DNA of 64,000 bases from Brassica napus (Eukaryota > Streptophyta > Magnoliopsida > Brassicales > Brassicaceae), in contig NC_063438.1 of NCBI RefSeq assembly GCF_020379485.1, forward strand, positions 7,702,335-7,766,334, read 5' to 3'. Positions 1 through 12,291 of this stretch are shown here, piece by piece. The notes beneath the pieces are model-generated. The model was not told the DNA's origin. It did not search any database and saw only the letters and a program-made list of their open reading frames with translations. How positions within the stretch are numbered: position 1 is the stretch's first letter; each line of letters opens with the position of its first letter. The translations under genes were made by a program, and so were the position numbers.

Positions 1-1127
1 TTCAAAGAATGAATTCATCATTGAATAATTTTATTAGACTTTATACTAAGACATACAGCCTTACCACCTTAAGAACTTGAACAATTATTCTCTCTGAATT
101 TATAGGCTACACACGAGCCTCGTTGCTTTGACCAATTCGAGTATTTGCATTTCAGTGTGGAGTTTGGATGCGAAACCATTGTATAAAAAAATTAGAATAG
201 AAGTAAAGAGTTTATAGAAGCAAGTATTCCATCTTGATAAAATAAAATACCCCCACAAGATTTAGAATCACCAAATCAGTCATGGTGACTCGTGAGTGTG
301 CAACTTCTTTTTCTTGAAAGAGAGAGTGTGCAAACTTGGGGGTTTAAGAATTCATCATAGGATTAGAAAATCAATTTTCGAGTTCTTTCACTGTGATTTG
401 AATAATGATTATAGATTGTTTAAGCAGCGAAAAATAATATATGCTTTATAGGTTCTGAATACTATTTTAGTTTAAAAAAATTATTACGTGATCGTACTTA
501 GATTACTTACGAAAACAAATTTTGTTAGAAGACTGAAATATTCTTACTAAATAACATATCATATTCACAAGTTCATTATAAAATATAAAATCTACGTAAA
601 TCGGTTAGGGTTTTACGTAAATTCATACAATATGAATCTTCAAATTCAAACTACAAATGTAGTTTAAAGACTAGTCTCACCGGCAGAGAATTATTAGGGC
701 AACTAAAGATATGAGATATCTTAAAGACGATAGGGATACGTGTATAATAATGATTGGACAAAAATGGGAAACTGGATTCTGAGAGATGATTTGTTGACGT
801 AGCGAAACCTTACACCACGAGGTTTAAGAAGAAGGGATCACCACATATTTGGAGTGGGCCTATCCATGACATGTTCCTACTTTCCCTGACTTCCCTGGCT
901 CCCACACCTCTCAAATCGTACATCCACTTTTAATTTCGCATTTCTTAGATTTATTATCTGTCAATGATTCATATGCATTTTTTTTTGTTAATTACATTAA
1001 GCATTTTCTTCCTTTAATTCAGAATTTTTAGGCTTTTACATGTGAAATCCTTTTTTTCCTTTTTGCTATCACTTTCTCATTAACCAAACCAAAAGTAAGA
1101 TCGTGGTTTTCATCTTTGATCATTCAC
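1..1127. other. Intergenic DNA, no gene seen
   Basis: AT-rich sequence upstream of RPT2. I see no long open frame with plant coding character, no tRNA-like fold and no transposon terminus that I can support. Confidence 0.55.
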
Positions 1128-1139
1128 TTGGTTTTCATC

Positions 1140-1335
1140 TTTTTTTTTTTTTGATAATCCAGGTATCCGGACCTCTCACTTAGTTCGAATATCCCACCAT
1201 ATCCAACTGGAACTGGCGAGAAAGGTCTTGGAGACCAAACGAAAACCATATTAAATCCGCCGTGGCAGAAACTCGAACTCGTGATGACGGATATCTCAAC
1301 CGAGGTTCTTTTACCACCAGACTACGAGGTCCGGT
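1140..1335 (-). mobile_element. tRNA-derived SINE with 12-bp target duplication
   Basis: Read on the minus strand, the element starts at about 1335 with a tRNA-like head. It has an A-box-like TAGTCTGGTGGTAAAAG and a B-box-like GAGTTCGAGTTTC about 35 bases further on, and it ends in a poly(A) tail, seen as a T run at 1140-1152 on the plus strand. The 12-mer TTGGTTTTCATC flanks it directly at 1128-1139 and 1336-1347, as expected for target-primed insertion. It codes for nothing and would depend on a LINE for mobility. Assignment to a named Brassicaceae SINE family was not attempted. The architecture is what supports the call. Confidence 0.7.
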
Positions 1336-1347
1336 TTGGTTTTCATC

Positions 1348-2126
1348 GTTGATCGATTCACTTTCTACAGAATGCTGCAAAAAAAAGAAAAAAACTAATG
1401 CATGATATCGGCTAATATTTAATTTAGATGACAATTACGTGTTATGAGATAAGTTAATATTAGCCATCTATATTCGTCGTCTGTCACATTTTATCCTGAC
1501 TTTTCTGTTCAGTCGCCACGACATTTTTTTTTGTTAAAACAGTCGCCACGATAATACTGGACTTGATGATAACCTTTCTTCTGACAATATTCCTCATGTC
1601 CACCGTTTTAAAAAAGGATCTTAATATTATTGGTATAGTGAACATCTACGTATAACTAGTCTATGTTATAGGATCAACGTTTTAATGATAAGTTAATATT
1701 CAAAAAAATTCATAATGAACAACATAATAGATATTAAATGTTATCTACAAATTATCAATAGGTTGGAAAAACGTACGTATGTTGTTTATGAAAGGTATAC
1801 ATTCCCCAATTTCCTAAAACAGCAGTCACTACAAGTATATATATCCAAATGTGGAAAGGTTAAAAATAAAATGGTGAAAAGGAAACTGACCGACGAAGAC
1901 TAACAGAAAAATCAGAATGATTTAGCTAAAAGAGATAATAATAATGAAACAACATAACGAAACGACAAATGGAAAAATTAGAAAAAGAAGACGGAAGACG
2001 CCAAAATGTACATTAATATTACATAGCAATTGGGTGGATTGAATGGGAACACGTTATGTAATTTTCAATATATAGTCACTCTCCAATGATGCCTCCATCG
2101 TCTCCTTCACTGCACATCCAATAACA
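1348..2126 (+). promoter_or_regulatory. Upstream region and 5' leader of RPT2
   Basis: Non-coding DNA between the SINE and the RPT2 start codon. A TATA-like CAATATATAG lies near 2068, about 60 bases before the ATG, so the leader would be short. The SINE sits about 0.8 kb upstream of the gene. I see no other regulatory element that I can name. Confidence 0.35.
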
Positions 2127-5100
2127 ATGGCGACTGAAGCAAATAACCCCATCAACATGAACTCAATGTCTTCATCTCTTCAGAGAACCGGTCAATGGTA
2201 TGAACCGGTCTAGTCTCAACTATATAAGATATCTCCCACCAGGTTCATCCCTGATCATATGAAATTTCTAACTTGTATGTGTGTTAATGCAGGGTTTTCT
2301 CACAAGATATTCCTACAGATGTTGTAGTTGAAGTCGGAGAAGCTAATTTCTCCCTTCACAAGGTAACAACGAATCATTTTTACTATAAAAAGTTCTAACG
2401 ATTTTGTTTTGTCTAGGTCCAAAATGGTTATAACACGAGATTTATTTGTAAATTTTCTTGATCTTGTATATAGTTCATGCTAGTGGCGAAGAGCAACTAC
2501 ATAAGGAAGCTAATAATGGAATCCAAAGACAGTGACGTGACGAGAATAGATCTCTCGGATATCCCTGGAGGTCCTGAGATGTTCGAGAAAGCTGCCAAGT
2601 TCTGTTACGGTGTTAACTTCGAGATTACCGTTCAGAACGTGGCGGCTCTTCACTGCGCCGCTGAGTTTCTTCAGATGACCGATAAGTACTGCGACAACAA
2701 CCTCGCGGGTCGGACTCAAGACTTCCTTTCTCAGGTCGCCTTGTCTAGCCTCTCTGGAGCCGTCGTTGTCCTCAAGTCCTGCGAGATTTTACTTCCTATT
2801 TCTCGGGATCTTGGTATTGTCCGCCGTTGTGTGGACGTCGTCGGTGCTAAGGTTTAACTCATTCTCACTTACTTTATAAGTGTTTAGTAACAAAGACAAA
2901 GTTCAATCGTAGAAATCATAACTAATAATATAATTGGAAAATATTATAACTAGTATATTAGTGATATGAGTTAATCCACTTACGGGAAATTAGTCTTATG
3001 TTAAAACTCATCTTAACTATATGATATCAAATTTCGATTCACACAATCTAACCCGATCGACAATTGATTTGACATAAAGTTGGTCCAGTCAATTTGTGTT
3101 TCTTATTCCGAAATTAATTACCGAAGAACTATCATCTCAGAGACATAGAGACATATAGTATTGTCAGTTGTCGAATCGTCTATTTAATTTTTTTCATAAA
3201 TGTAATATCATAATAAATCAGCGTTAAGAAAAAATTATGAGATATCTTCTTTTTTTTTTGCCAAATAAAATTTAGAAGAGATCTCCTAATTCCTAATGTA
3301 TAAATGAAATGAGTCAATCAGTTTGTCACCAATCAATTTTAAGTTAAAACTAGATTTTAACCCGCACATCCGTGCGGAGAATTTTTAATTTTCAAAACTT
3401 TTGAGCTTAAAAAATTAGATGATTTTTTGATCTTTTTTTGTTACTAAACTAATGCATTATTTTATATAAAAAACTCAAAATTTTGATGAAATCATTTATT
3501 ACTTTTTCAACATTCTTTGTCATAATTAAAAATAAATATTAAATTAATAAGTAAAATTGAATTCTTTTAGTATCTTAAATGAAATAAAAATTAAAGTTTT
3601 CGAATAGCATATTTTGTAAATAGCACTTAAAGTAAATGTTAGCTATATTCTATTATATTTTTATGTAATCATTTTTAGATAATATATGTTGCAATTTTAA
3701 AATAAATAAATAGATAATGTATAGTTGTAGATAAAAAGTTTAACATATATTAACAATTTTACTTTATTTTATATAAAATATTACATAATTTACAAATTTT
3801 ACTCCTTTTAAACGGTGAATAATATTTTGATATTTTTAAATGGTGAATACTATTTTATTTATTTATTTAAATGAAATAATTTTTTTAGTATGTTAATTTA
3901 TTAATTAATATAGTATTCATATTTAATTCATATATTACTTCTATTGTAATATAATATAAAAATAATTCTAAAATTTATAAAAAGCATATAATTTTATTTA
4001 TTTTTATAGTAATTTAAAAAAATTATAATAATATTATATTACTACTTACGAAATTATTCAATTTATTAATGTTAAAAGTATTTAAAATTTTTAGTAAGAT
4101 TTTGTTAGATTTATCTCAACAGATTTGTAATTTAATATATTTATAGTTATTAAGATTTTTAGAAATCTTATATATTCAATAGATTAATGTAAATAATCAA
4201 TTATATGTAATTAAGGAAATAGATCTATTATGAATTTTTATGGTAGATAAAAATGATACTTCTCTTTTTAATAGAAGATATGTTAAAATATATGGAAAAT
4301 AATTTCGATTTATATTTCTTTAATATAAATATTATATTTTATTTAAATTATTTTGTTAAACCATGTTTTAGTGATTAGTTGATGGAGGATTATTTATAGT
4401 GATGTGCTAACGATTAGGTATAATGAGTGTCCCGAAGATATTTTGATTTTCATTTTAAAAAGAATCGATAGCATATTCTGATTTCCATAGTTTTTGATGT
4501 TCTTATATGAAGTTAAGATATGAAAAATTATGAATGGAGATGAGAAGTCGAGCAATTGGAAGGTCATATTATAAGGAGGAAAATTTTGTTTAAAATTAGA
4601 TATCAATTTTTCCAATATAACAGAATAATATATGATTGATTCACTTCTTGGCATTAGTCGGGAAATATTTCAAACTCGGGTTATGCAATGTGGTAGCCAG
4701 TCTACTCTGTAACATTACGTGTGATCTTCCCGGGGCTGGTCGGATTAGCCGATAGGGTTTAGCAAGATAGAAATAAAATAATATATATATAACAAAAAAT
4801 CTTATTAAGTTGTTATCGGTGATTTAGTGTGTATGTCAAGTTTGTATAGATTTGATCAAATCTATTATCAATATTATCTCACTAATTTATAGATTAGATA
4901 TATTTTATATTTTTCAAAAAAAGATATATTTTATATTTTTCTAATGTTCTTTTAGTTGGATTGTATTTTCAAAATTAGTAGATGTGAATATTATTTAAAT
5001 TAGAAAATGCATGTAATATATAACCTCTAATTCATTCAAAAGGTACGTCTGTGAATTTTATGTTGTGGTAAGACCGATTGAAGTTTATATACTGATAATA

Positions 5101-6944
5101 TTTTGTTCATAATGACAGGTTTCTGTAAGCCAAGTTTCATCTAAACGAAAATAGGTCCAATAAGAGTTATTGTATTGTTAATGTAATTGGAGATAACAAT
5201 CGGTACAGTTGGTTAAATTATAATAGATAGTGGCGTGTAATATAATTATATTGTAACAAACTTGAAATAGTCCATAAAATAAGTAGCTTCCTAACAAATT
5301 TAAATGAGTCCAAAACTTTAATGACAACTTTAATAGTAGATAAATTTAGGACTCTATTTTAATAGAGTAGATACCAATATTAGATCCTGGTCTTGGTTAG
5401 TGTTGGTTACTTTATTTTCAAACTTTTACATAACTTAATTAGTGTTTAGGTTAATTTATTTTCCAACATTTACATAGTAGTGAGTTAGTAACCAAAGTAA
5501 ACCCCGATCTAGTATTTACATTCGTTTTCTGATCAGTTACTTCGGTTTGGTTAACGATCGGTTTAATCAACATAACATCTATATATTCTCTGTTTCAGTT
5601 CCTTGAGTGACAAGTATCTAAAGTTAAAACCGAACCTGAGGTTTTGTAGTGCTTATAACATTAACTGATGATACGTTTTTATTACAGGCTTGCAACGAGG
5701 CAATGTTTCCGTGTCGAACACCACCAAACTGGTGGACAGAGGAGCTCTGTATCTTAGACGTAGACTTCTTCACCGACGTCGTAGCTTCCATGAAGCAGAG
5801 AGGCCTCAAACCTTCTTCTTTAGCCTCTGCAATCATCACCTACACCGAGAGATCATTACGCGATCTCGTCAGAGACCATTCCGGCAGAGGAATTAAGTTT
5901 TCCGACCCCGAAAACAACGACTCCGAGGAGAGATCTCAACAGAGAGATCTCGTGGAATCCATCGTCTCTCTATTACCTTCAGACAAGGGACTTTTCCCTA
6001 TCAACTTCCTCTGTTCTCTCCTCCGTTGCGCCGTCTTCTTGGAGGCTTCACTCGCCTCCAAGAACGAGCTGGAGAAACGAATCTCCGTCGTTCTTGAGCA
6101 CGTCACCGTCGACGATCTCTTGATCCCGTCTTTCACCTACGACGGTGAAAGACTATTAGACCTCGACAGCGTCAGAAGAATCATCTCTACCTTCGTCGAG
6201 AAGGAGAAGAATGTCGGAGTTTTCAACGGCGGAGACTTCAACAAAGGATTATTCTCAGCGTCGCTACAAAGAGTAGCGAGGACCGTTGACTCTTACTTAG
6301 CAGAGATCGCTACCTACGGAGAGCTAACGATCTCCAAGTTCAACGCTATCGCGAATCTCGTCCCGAAGTCTGCAAGAAAGTCAGACGACGATCTTTACAG
6401 AGCGATAGACATCTTCTTGAAAGCTCATCCTAACCTAGACGAGATCGAGAGAGAGAAAGTTTGTAGCTCAATGGACCCTCTCAAGCTTTCTTACGAGGCA
6501 CGTCTCCACGCTTCGCAGAACAAGAGACTACCAGTAAACATCGTTCTCCACGCGCTTTACTACGACCAGCTAAAGCTGAGAAGCGGAGTCGAAGATAAAG
6601 AAGGAGCAGTGGTTGTACTCCCTGAGGCTGTAGCCACGCGTGGACAGGTCAAAGCTGATGCTTCGTTGGCTAAAGAGAACGAAGCCTTGAGGAGTGAGCT
6701 GATGAAGATGAAGATGTACGTTTCGGATCTGCAGAAGAGTGGTGGGGCAGCTGGAGCTTCTTCTTCGAATGCACCACCGAGCAATAAGAAGAGCAGCAAA
6801 AGTACTTTCTTCTCGTCGGTTTCGAAGAAGCTGGGGAAGTTGAATCCGTTTAGACATGGGTCTAAGGATACTTCGAACATTGATGAGGATCTTGCTGGTG
6901 TTGATATCACTAAGCCAAGAAGACGAAGATTCTCTATCTCTTAA
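2127..6944 (+). CDS. RPT2: RPT2 (Root Phototropism 2), NPH3/BTB phototropic signalling protein
   Basis: Four exons join in frame: 2127-2197, 2293-2362, 2474-2851 and 5688-6944. All introns are GT-AG, and the product is 591 aa against about 593 aa in Arabidopsis. The N-terminus carries a BTB/POZ domain (roughly residues 30-140, including DVVVEVGEANFSLHKFMLVAK). A long NPH3 domain follows (about 190-480). A coiled coil lies near 520-545 (KENEALRSELMKMKMYVSDL), and the C-terminal tail ends RRRRFSIS, the phosphoserine/14-3-3 type motif of NPH3/RPT2 proteins. NPH3/RPT2 proteins work at the plasma membrane with phototropins and serve as CUL3 substrate adaptors. The start is the first ATG and matches the RPT2 N-terminus (MATEANNP). 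Intron 3 is 2.8 kb because a Helitron sits in it. Its splice sites are intact, so the gene looks functional. Confidence 0.95.
3350..5371 (-). mobile_element. Non-autonomous Helitron inside RPT2 intron 3
   Basis: On the minus strand the element begins TCTACTCTATTAAAATAGAG at 5371 and ends in CTAG at 3353-3350. A subterminal hairpin (CCGCAC, loop GGAT, GTGCGG) sits a few bases before that end. The flanking bases are A (3349) and T (5372), the canonical AT target with no duplication. The body is very AT-rich. A less AT-rich island at about 4380-4770 may be captured DNA of unknown origin. No Rep/helicase coding is visible, so it is non-autonomous. It lies antisense to RPT2. Confidence 0.85.
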
Positions 6945-7696
6945 GCGGGAAACAAAACGTTTAATCAACTACTTTTGCGTTTTTGTTCCTTGCGTGTGTG
7001 TGTGTGTGTTTAACTTAGTAGTGTGCTACTCTTTTTTCAATTTTTTTTCCTTTTGATGCGTGATTTATTTTGTTTTTGGAGTGTGTTTATTGTATAATAA
7101 TAAGTGTGATATTAAAAAGTAAAAAAAAATCAATACCACTAATTAGATTTTTTTTTAATTACCCGGTTCCTAAATCGAGAACCTAATTACCCAAATCTAA
7201 ATAAACTTAATCGAAACCGAACAGAAAATCGAATGTTCATGTCTAAACTAAAAGTATAAACTTTCATCAGTGACTTTCTTCAGTTCTAGATTGATTGTTT
7301 TAAACGGGTATGCAGGCTGGTATATCACAATTTAATTCTTATTTGTAAAATAATATACAAACTTGAACCTTATGAGTTTCAAAATCTTTATTAGACAATT
7401 CAAAGGTTTTAGTCACTAAAACAACTCGTTGCCGCTAATTTTAAGTTGATTTAAGAAGATTATTAGTACATGAAAAATCTGAAAAATTCTAATTTAAGGT
7501 CGTAGACTTTGTTTTTTTTTTATGTAATAAGCCATAAATAGATTAACGAATCAAATTTGTTATAGACCAGACAGCCTTGATCTACCGTTAAGAGATTTAT
7601 GACCTTAGAAGTTATCTTTCCAACCAGCCTTTCTGTGACTTGAGTAGAGGGGGAGACAAAACCTAATTTTGATGAAATCTCTAAAACAAAGCACCA
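6945..7696. other. RPT2 3' region and spacer to the LEA_2 gene
   Basis: It holds the RPT2 3' UTR, with a (GT)n tract near 6992-7008, and the upstream region of the next gene. No further coding signal was seen. Confidence 0.5.
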
Positions 7697-8596
7697 ATGT
7701 CGGAGCATCTTCCTCCTCCTCAAAGGAGGGCTTCTTCCGGATTTGGTGATCCCGCATTGGTATTCCCTGAGTTTGCTTCAAAGCAACGCGGCCTCGAGAA
7801 AGTTCAAGAAGAAGAAGGAGAAGGAGAAGATAGCAGCTACGGCGGGAAAGGCTCTTTTGACCTGAGCTCCAGGTTCTCGAGCCCTTCCGTCTCTCGAAAC
7901 GGGTTCGAAACCCCCAGAAAGACATCGTCTCTGAAGCTTCCTGGATTCAGAGAAGAAGAAGAGACGGACCGAAGTACAAACTCGGGTTCCTTTGTGGATC
8001 GCGAGGAGAAGAGAAAGTGCCCTGGATGTTTCAGAAAATGCTGTGCATGCACGTGCATGTTTCTTTCCATCGTTCTTATAATCTTATTGTTGACAGGACT
8101 GTCTGTGAACTCTTCGGTGAAAGCTAGTCTGCCTCAGGTTTCTGTCACAAACCTCAGGTTCTCGAGGTTAGATTTCGCTAATTCGAGTACGGATCTTTTG
8201 ATGAATGCGAACATGAAGACGGTTCTTGAGCTGTCTAACAAGAACGACAAGTTGTTGTATTACAGCCCTATGAAAGCTGCTGTCTCTTCTGAGAACATAA
8301 ACCTCGGACAGAAGAGACTTCTCGGATTCACGCAGAGTCCTGGAAACGTTACGTATTTGAGTATTCCCACCAGACTTAGAAAGTCAAAGGTCTATGATGT
8401 TGATGCTACGTTGCTGAGAAACAAAGAGAAGAAGCTTGAAGCTGTGGTTAATGTGCGTTTGCGTGGGAAACTGGGTTTTGATTGGTTGGGGTTTAGGATT
8501 CGGTTACCAACTGTTATTGCTTGTGAAGATGTGAAACAGAGTGATGTGATCAATGGACTCAAGCCCATGTGTGATGTTCGAATCTTTTCGCAATGA
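7697..8596 (+). CDS. LEA_2/NHL-like single-pass membrane protein
   Basis: This is an intronless 299-aa protein. Residues 1-105 are hydrophilic, acidic and Ser-rich, probably cytosolic and disordered. A Cys cluster at 108-120 (KCPGCFRKCCACTC) directly precedes a transmembrane helix at about 119-138. The remaining extracytosolic part looks like an LEA_2 (late embryogenesis abundant group 2) fold, about 165-275, with LEA_2-like phrases such as VSVTNLRFSRLDF. Membrane-proximal cysteines like these are often acylated, which is an inference here. By position it matches the Arabidopsis LEA_2-type gene next to RPT2 (At2g30505 region). Its function is unknown. The start ATG lies in the context CACCAATGTC and no upstream in-frame alternative is better. 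Confidence 0.85.
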   Translation: MSEHLPPPQRRASSGFGDPALVFPEFASKQRGLEKVQEEEGEGEDSSYGGKGSFDLSSRFSSPSVSRNGFETPRKTSSLKLPGFREEEETDRSTNSGSFVDREEKRKCPGCFRKCCACTCMFLSIVLIILLLTGLSVNSSVKASLPQVSVTNLRFSRLDFANSSTDLLMNANMKTVLELSNKNDKLLYYSPMKAAVSSENINLGQKRLLGFTQSPGNVTYLSIPTRLRKSKVYDVDATLLRNKEKKLEAVVNVRLRGKLGFDWLGFRIRLPTVIACEDVKQSDVINGLKPMCDVRIFSQ

Positions 8597-9441
8597 AAAT
8601 CGATTAATACACAAGACCCTTTGTTCTTTGCTTTTATTTTTTTTGGTTTCTAATTTTTCTTGTTGTAGATGGAATAACATAGAAAAAAGTAATTAATAGT
8701 TTCTCTAAAATTAACATCGAAAAATCACAAAAGTATTTAGTTCTTTTTTTTTGCATTACGCATTTAAATTTTCATAATTTATGTTTTACTTAAGATTATG
8801 GGCATCTTTCACCATCTGACTTAGGTTGTAAATATATGGTTATGTTTCTAAGTTTGTTGAAGGTTAGTTTGATGTCAGAAGAAATGGGTTTCATTTCATG
8901 TTAGATGAAAGCATATTCACACTTTCAGAGCCGCGTTTCCAATCTTGAAAGAGCATGAAACAGAGATTATCAATTTTTGATTAGATTAACCATCTTCAAA
9001 GCAGAGGATATAAGTGCCCAATGAGACCATTCCTTGAATATTTTCAGTCAGAAGCTTTTTTTTTCTTTCAGGATATAAGATAAGCTTTTTTTTACCATAC
9101 TCAGTTTGTCTCTCTTTGTAATTTAGAATTATACATTTTTTTTAAAAAAGGGCTTTCATATTTAAATTGCAGTGCTGAAAATAAAGTTACAAGGCTATGA
9201 GTTTTGACATCATAGAGTTCAAAGTAAAGCTTGGGAAGGAAAGATAATTGACAAAATCATATGTAGATTATATTATTAGTTTCATCGATTTCTCTGTTAA
9301 ATATAGAACGTTGGTAAAAGCTGAAACTTTATGCTTGGATTTTCTTGAAATTTGTGGCAAATGCCAAATGGGTTTGTTAAAACTTCACGTGTCTCCTTTA
9401 CCACATTCAAAATACTCTCGTCTTCTTCTTGTATCATTTAA
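8597..9441. other. 3' region of the LEA_2 gene and unassigned spacer
   Basis: AT-rich, with several T runs. A 65-codon open frame at 9248-9445 has no recognisable features and runs into the Helitron terminus. No gene is supported. Confidence 0.45.
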
Positions 9442-10095
9442 CTAGGTGTTTTTCTGCACCATATGCAAAAATATTTTTTTTAAAAATTTAGATTATATTT
9501 AAAAATAAAATTTTGTAAGCTTTTAGATTTTATTATTTGGTTACAATATTTAATTTTACTTTTTTATTTAATTAAAATATAATCTTGGAGAGACTTTTAA
9601 TGCATTTCTTTTGATTAAAATATATTAAATCAAATTCAACAAAATGAAAAGACATATTTGTTTGATATATAACTATCAAATCGTAAAATAAAAAATATTT
9701 ATAAAATTTATAGAGATTAAAAATAAACTAATGATATTGGCATTAGAAAATTACAAATAAAAAACTGTATAAAATTTAAAAAAATCGTTTTCATAAACAA
9801 TTTGGAAAAATCGTTTTAGTAATAAAATTATATAATTATAAAAATATAACTAAATTATATTTCTGAAATTTTAAAATATTTTTATTTCTATTTTCATATT
9901 ATTTATTGTTATATTATTGATGATCTATGATTTATTACCATATTCTATAAATTTACCAAAGTATAAATCAATATTAAATATAAATGTCCATATTACAATT
10001 AGCTTTAAACTATATAATTATTATTAGTATGTCATGTCATCATTTTTTTTTTTTTGAAAATCATTGTGGTGACACATGGCAAATCATTTATCAAA
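9442..10095 (-). mobile_element. Left part of a minus-strand Helitron, probably split by the next one
   Basis: CTAG at 9442-9445 preceded by A (9441), with a TGCA-loop-TGCA hairpin a few bases inside (9455-9466), looks like a Helitron 3' end on the minus strand. At 10050-10095 the DNA resembles the reverse complement of the 5' region of the Helitron at 21173, with a shared block like AAAATCATT followed by GACAC-TGGC. The element then stops exactly where the next Helitron begins. Its own 5' end may lie just after 15345. Termini only; nothing is coded. Confidence 0.4.
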
Positions 10096-11876
10096 CTAGG
10101 GTCGGCCCGCCCTACGGGCGGGATGATAATTTAAAAATAATTTAAATAGTTAGGATAAATATTATTTATTTTTGTTTAATATTTGTTTTTATTTTAAAAT
10201 ATTTTGTTCTATAAGAATATAAATCATTATTTTATTGATTATTGTTCTTTATTCAGTTCATTCTCATTACAATTAACTAAACTTTTTCTTACGATTAATA
10301 AGATTATTTATTTAAAGTTTTATTCTGTTTTTATTTTGATGGTGAATAATTGTTGAATTAAAATGACAGTTACCTTCACTATTCTTTGATAAATAACATT
10401 ATCTTTTTAATATTTATTTTAGTTTGAAATGTTTAATTTTATAATATATAGTAATCATTATTTACTATTATAGAAATGTGCACATTAGTATGTGTATACA
10501 TATATATATATATATAATATTAATATGTGTTGGAGAAGAAGACATAGACGAATTATTATAAAAATAATTATTTTTTATATGTGACAGACATAAATCCACT
10601 AATATGTTTTATCCTATAAATTATTCAGATTGTGTAATAAATTTGCTACTATACAAATAACATTAAAACTTTTGTAACGCAACTAATGTACACAATTATT
10701 TTTTACACTTGTGAATAATTTGAAATCATATATCTCAAACCAATCAGCTTCTTTCTAAAAATATTTCCTTAGGAACAACAACATGCAAAGTTGCTTCGGG
10801 TATTATTATCTGCTTATATATAAACGCGGTAAATTTCACTTGTATATGATAAATTAAACTGAATGTCATTAGAAAATAAGATAATTTATTTTCGCATCTC
10901 ATAAAAACATGATAGAATCATAACATTTTGGTATGGTCTTAGGGTTATATATATTTAAAAATAAAATTATTTGAGTTCTTCTCCTTCGTTTCGTGAGTAA
11001 TGTTTAAAAGACTTATGATTTTAGGAAATCAACAACAATTTTGCACTTTCTCTTTTCAAATCATTGACAAACTATATTATGTAAATGTTAGGGAAAAAAC
11101 ATCAAACTATTTTGTATAAATTATGTATTTTCATTATATTATCATCTGCTGACTGAAAACGATATTAAAAATTTGTTTGCATTGAAAATTAAATACTAAT
11201 GAGAGAAAATGATGGATAAATGTCTTAGTAGATTTGATCTTAATAATAAACAAAATTGAAACAACCAAACAACTCACCGGATCAACCCAGAATTTAGAGG
11301 GAAAATTTATAACTTTCTTTTTTTGGATTCTTTTACTTAATTAAATAAAAGCTATTTTAAAATTTTGAAAATTAACAACAATTTTACACTTTTCTTTTCC
11401 AATCATTGGCAAAAAAAATTTTTAACTGTTAGGATACAAAAGATCGAATTATTTTTGCAGAAACGTTGTCCTATAGTTTTTATTTTATTTCCTGAGAAGT
11501 AAACAAAACACATTTACATAACTTCCACCAACAATATGATATTATTTTATTTCTTCAGTGGAGATAATATAATATATTTTCTACCGGAATTTACACTTGA
11601 ATTTATATTTGTCCCCTTCTCATTATTTTCATGCTAATGAGCATGTTCCTATAAAAATCTAACATATATAAAATCATTGCAGTGCGTACACTCGGGACAA
11701 TTCCCCAACAATAGGGTCGTCTACTAACAGCAGGCTCAGTAACTACGGAGGCTTCTAAGCTCCATCTTCCTTATCAACTCATCCGAGAAGTCAAGACTTC
11801 ATTTGAACCGCTAAACACAATCTTCTTTTTTTTTTCTTTTTGAAACTAAGTGTGAAAAAGTGAGAAGCTAAGTGTC

Positions 11877-12050
11877 ATGGCACTGCAAGCTCCACATACT
11901 CGCGGCCTGACAGCAGTAGATATAATCAAACAACGATCTGTGATTCTGAGATGCTCCAACGCGACGAACTCCTACGAAGTTGAAAGGTTAAAAGGTCACA
12001 GGCGAAGAAGACAAAGTAGAGCAGTGGTTTTCTGTGACTCTAAGAAATAA
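11877..12050 (+). CDS. 57-codon ORF of unknown function in captured DNA
   Basis: A good start context (GTGTCATGGCAC) opens a 57-aa frame beginning MALQAPHTRGLTAVDIIKQR and ending in a basic stretch (GHRRRRQSRAV) before TAA. The surroundings are markedly less AT-rich than the rest of the Helitron. It could be an exon of a captured gene or chance. It runs opposite to the small spliced gene at 12292-12561. I do not recognise the protein. Confidence 0.25.
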   Translation: MALQAPHTRGLTAVDIIKQRSVILRCSNATNSYEVERLKGHRRRRQSRAVVFCDSKK

Positions 12051-12291
12051 ATCCTAACGGTCTCAAATAGAACAAAAGCTTTTCGCTAAACATTAACCAG
12101 ATTAATTGCAAAATCACTGTAACTCGGGAAAAAGAGAAGAGGACAAATCTCGGAAGAGAGACAATGTTAGAAACAAACGATTTAACAATTAACACCAAAG
12201 CCTATCCAAAACTAAAGATATGATCCACTACAGATCATCAAAAGATGAAAGATTACAACAATCAAAACCCGTAAGAAAGGTACATATAGTT

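Noticed and set aside
1715..1903. 62-codon ORF upstream of RPT2
   Set aside because: AT-rich chance frame with no domain or conserved motif, in the promoter region.
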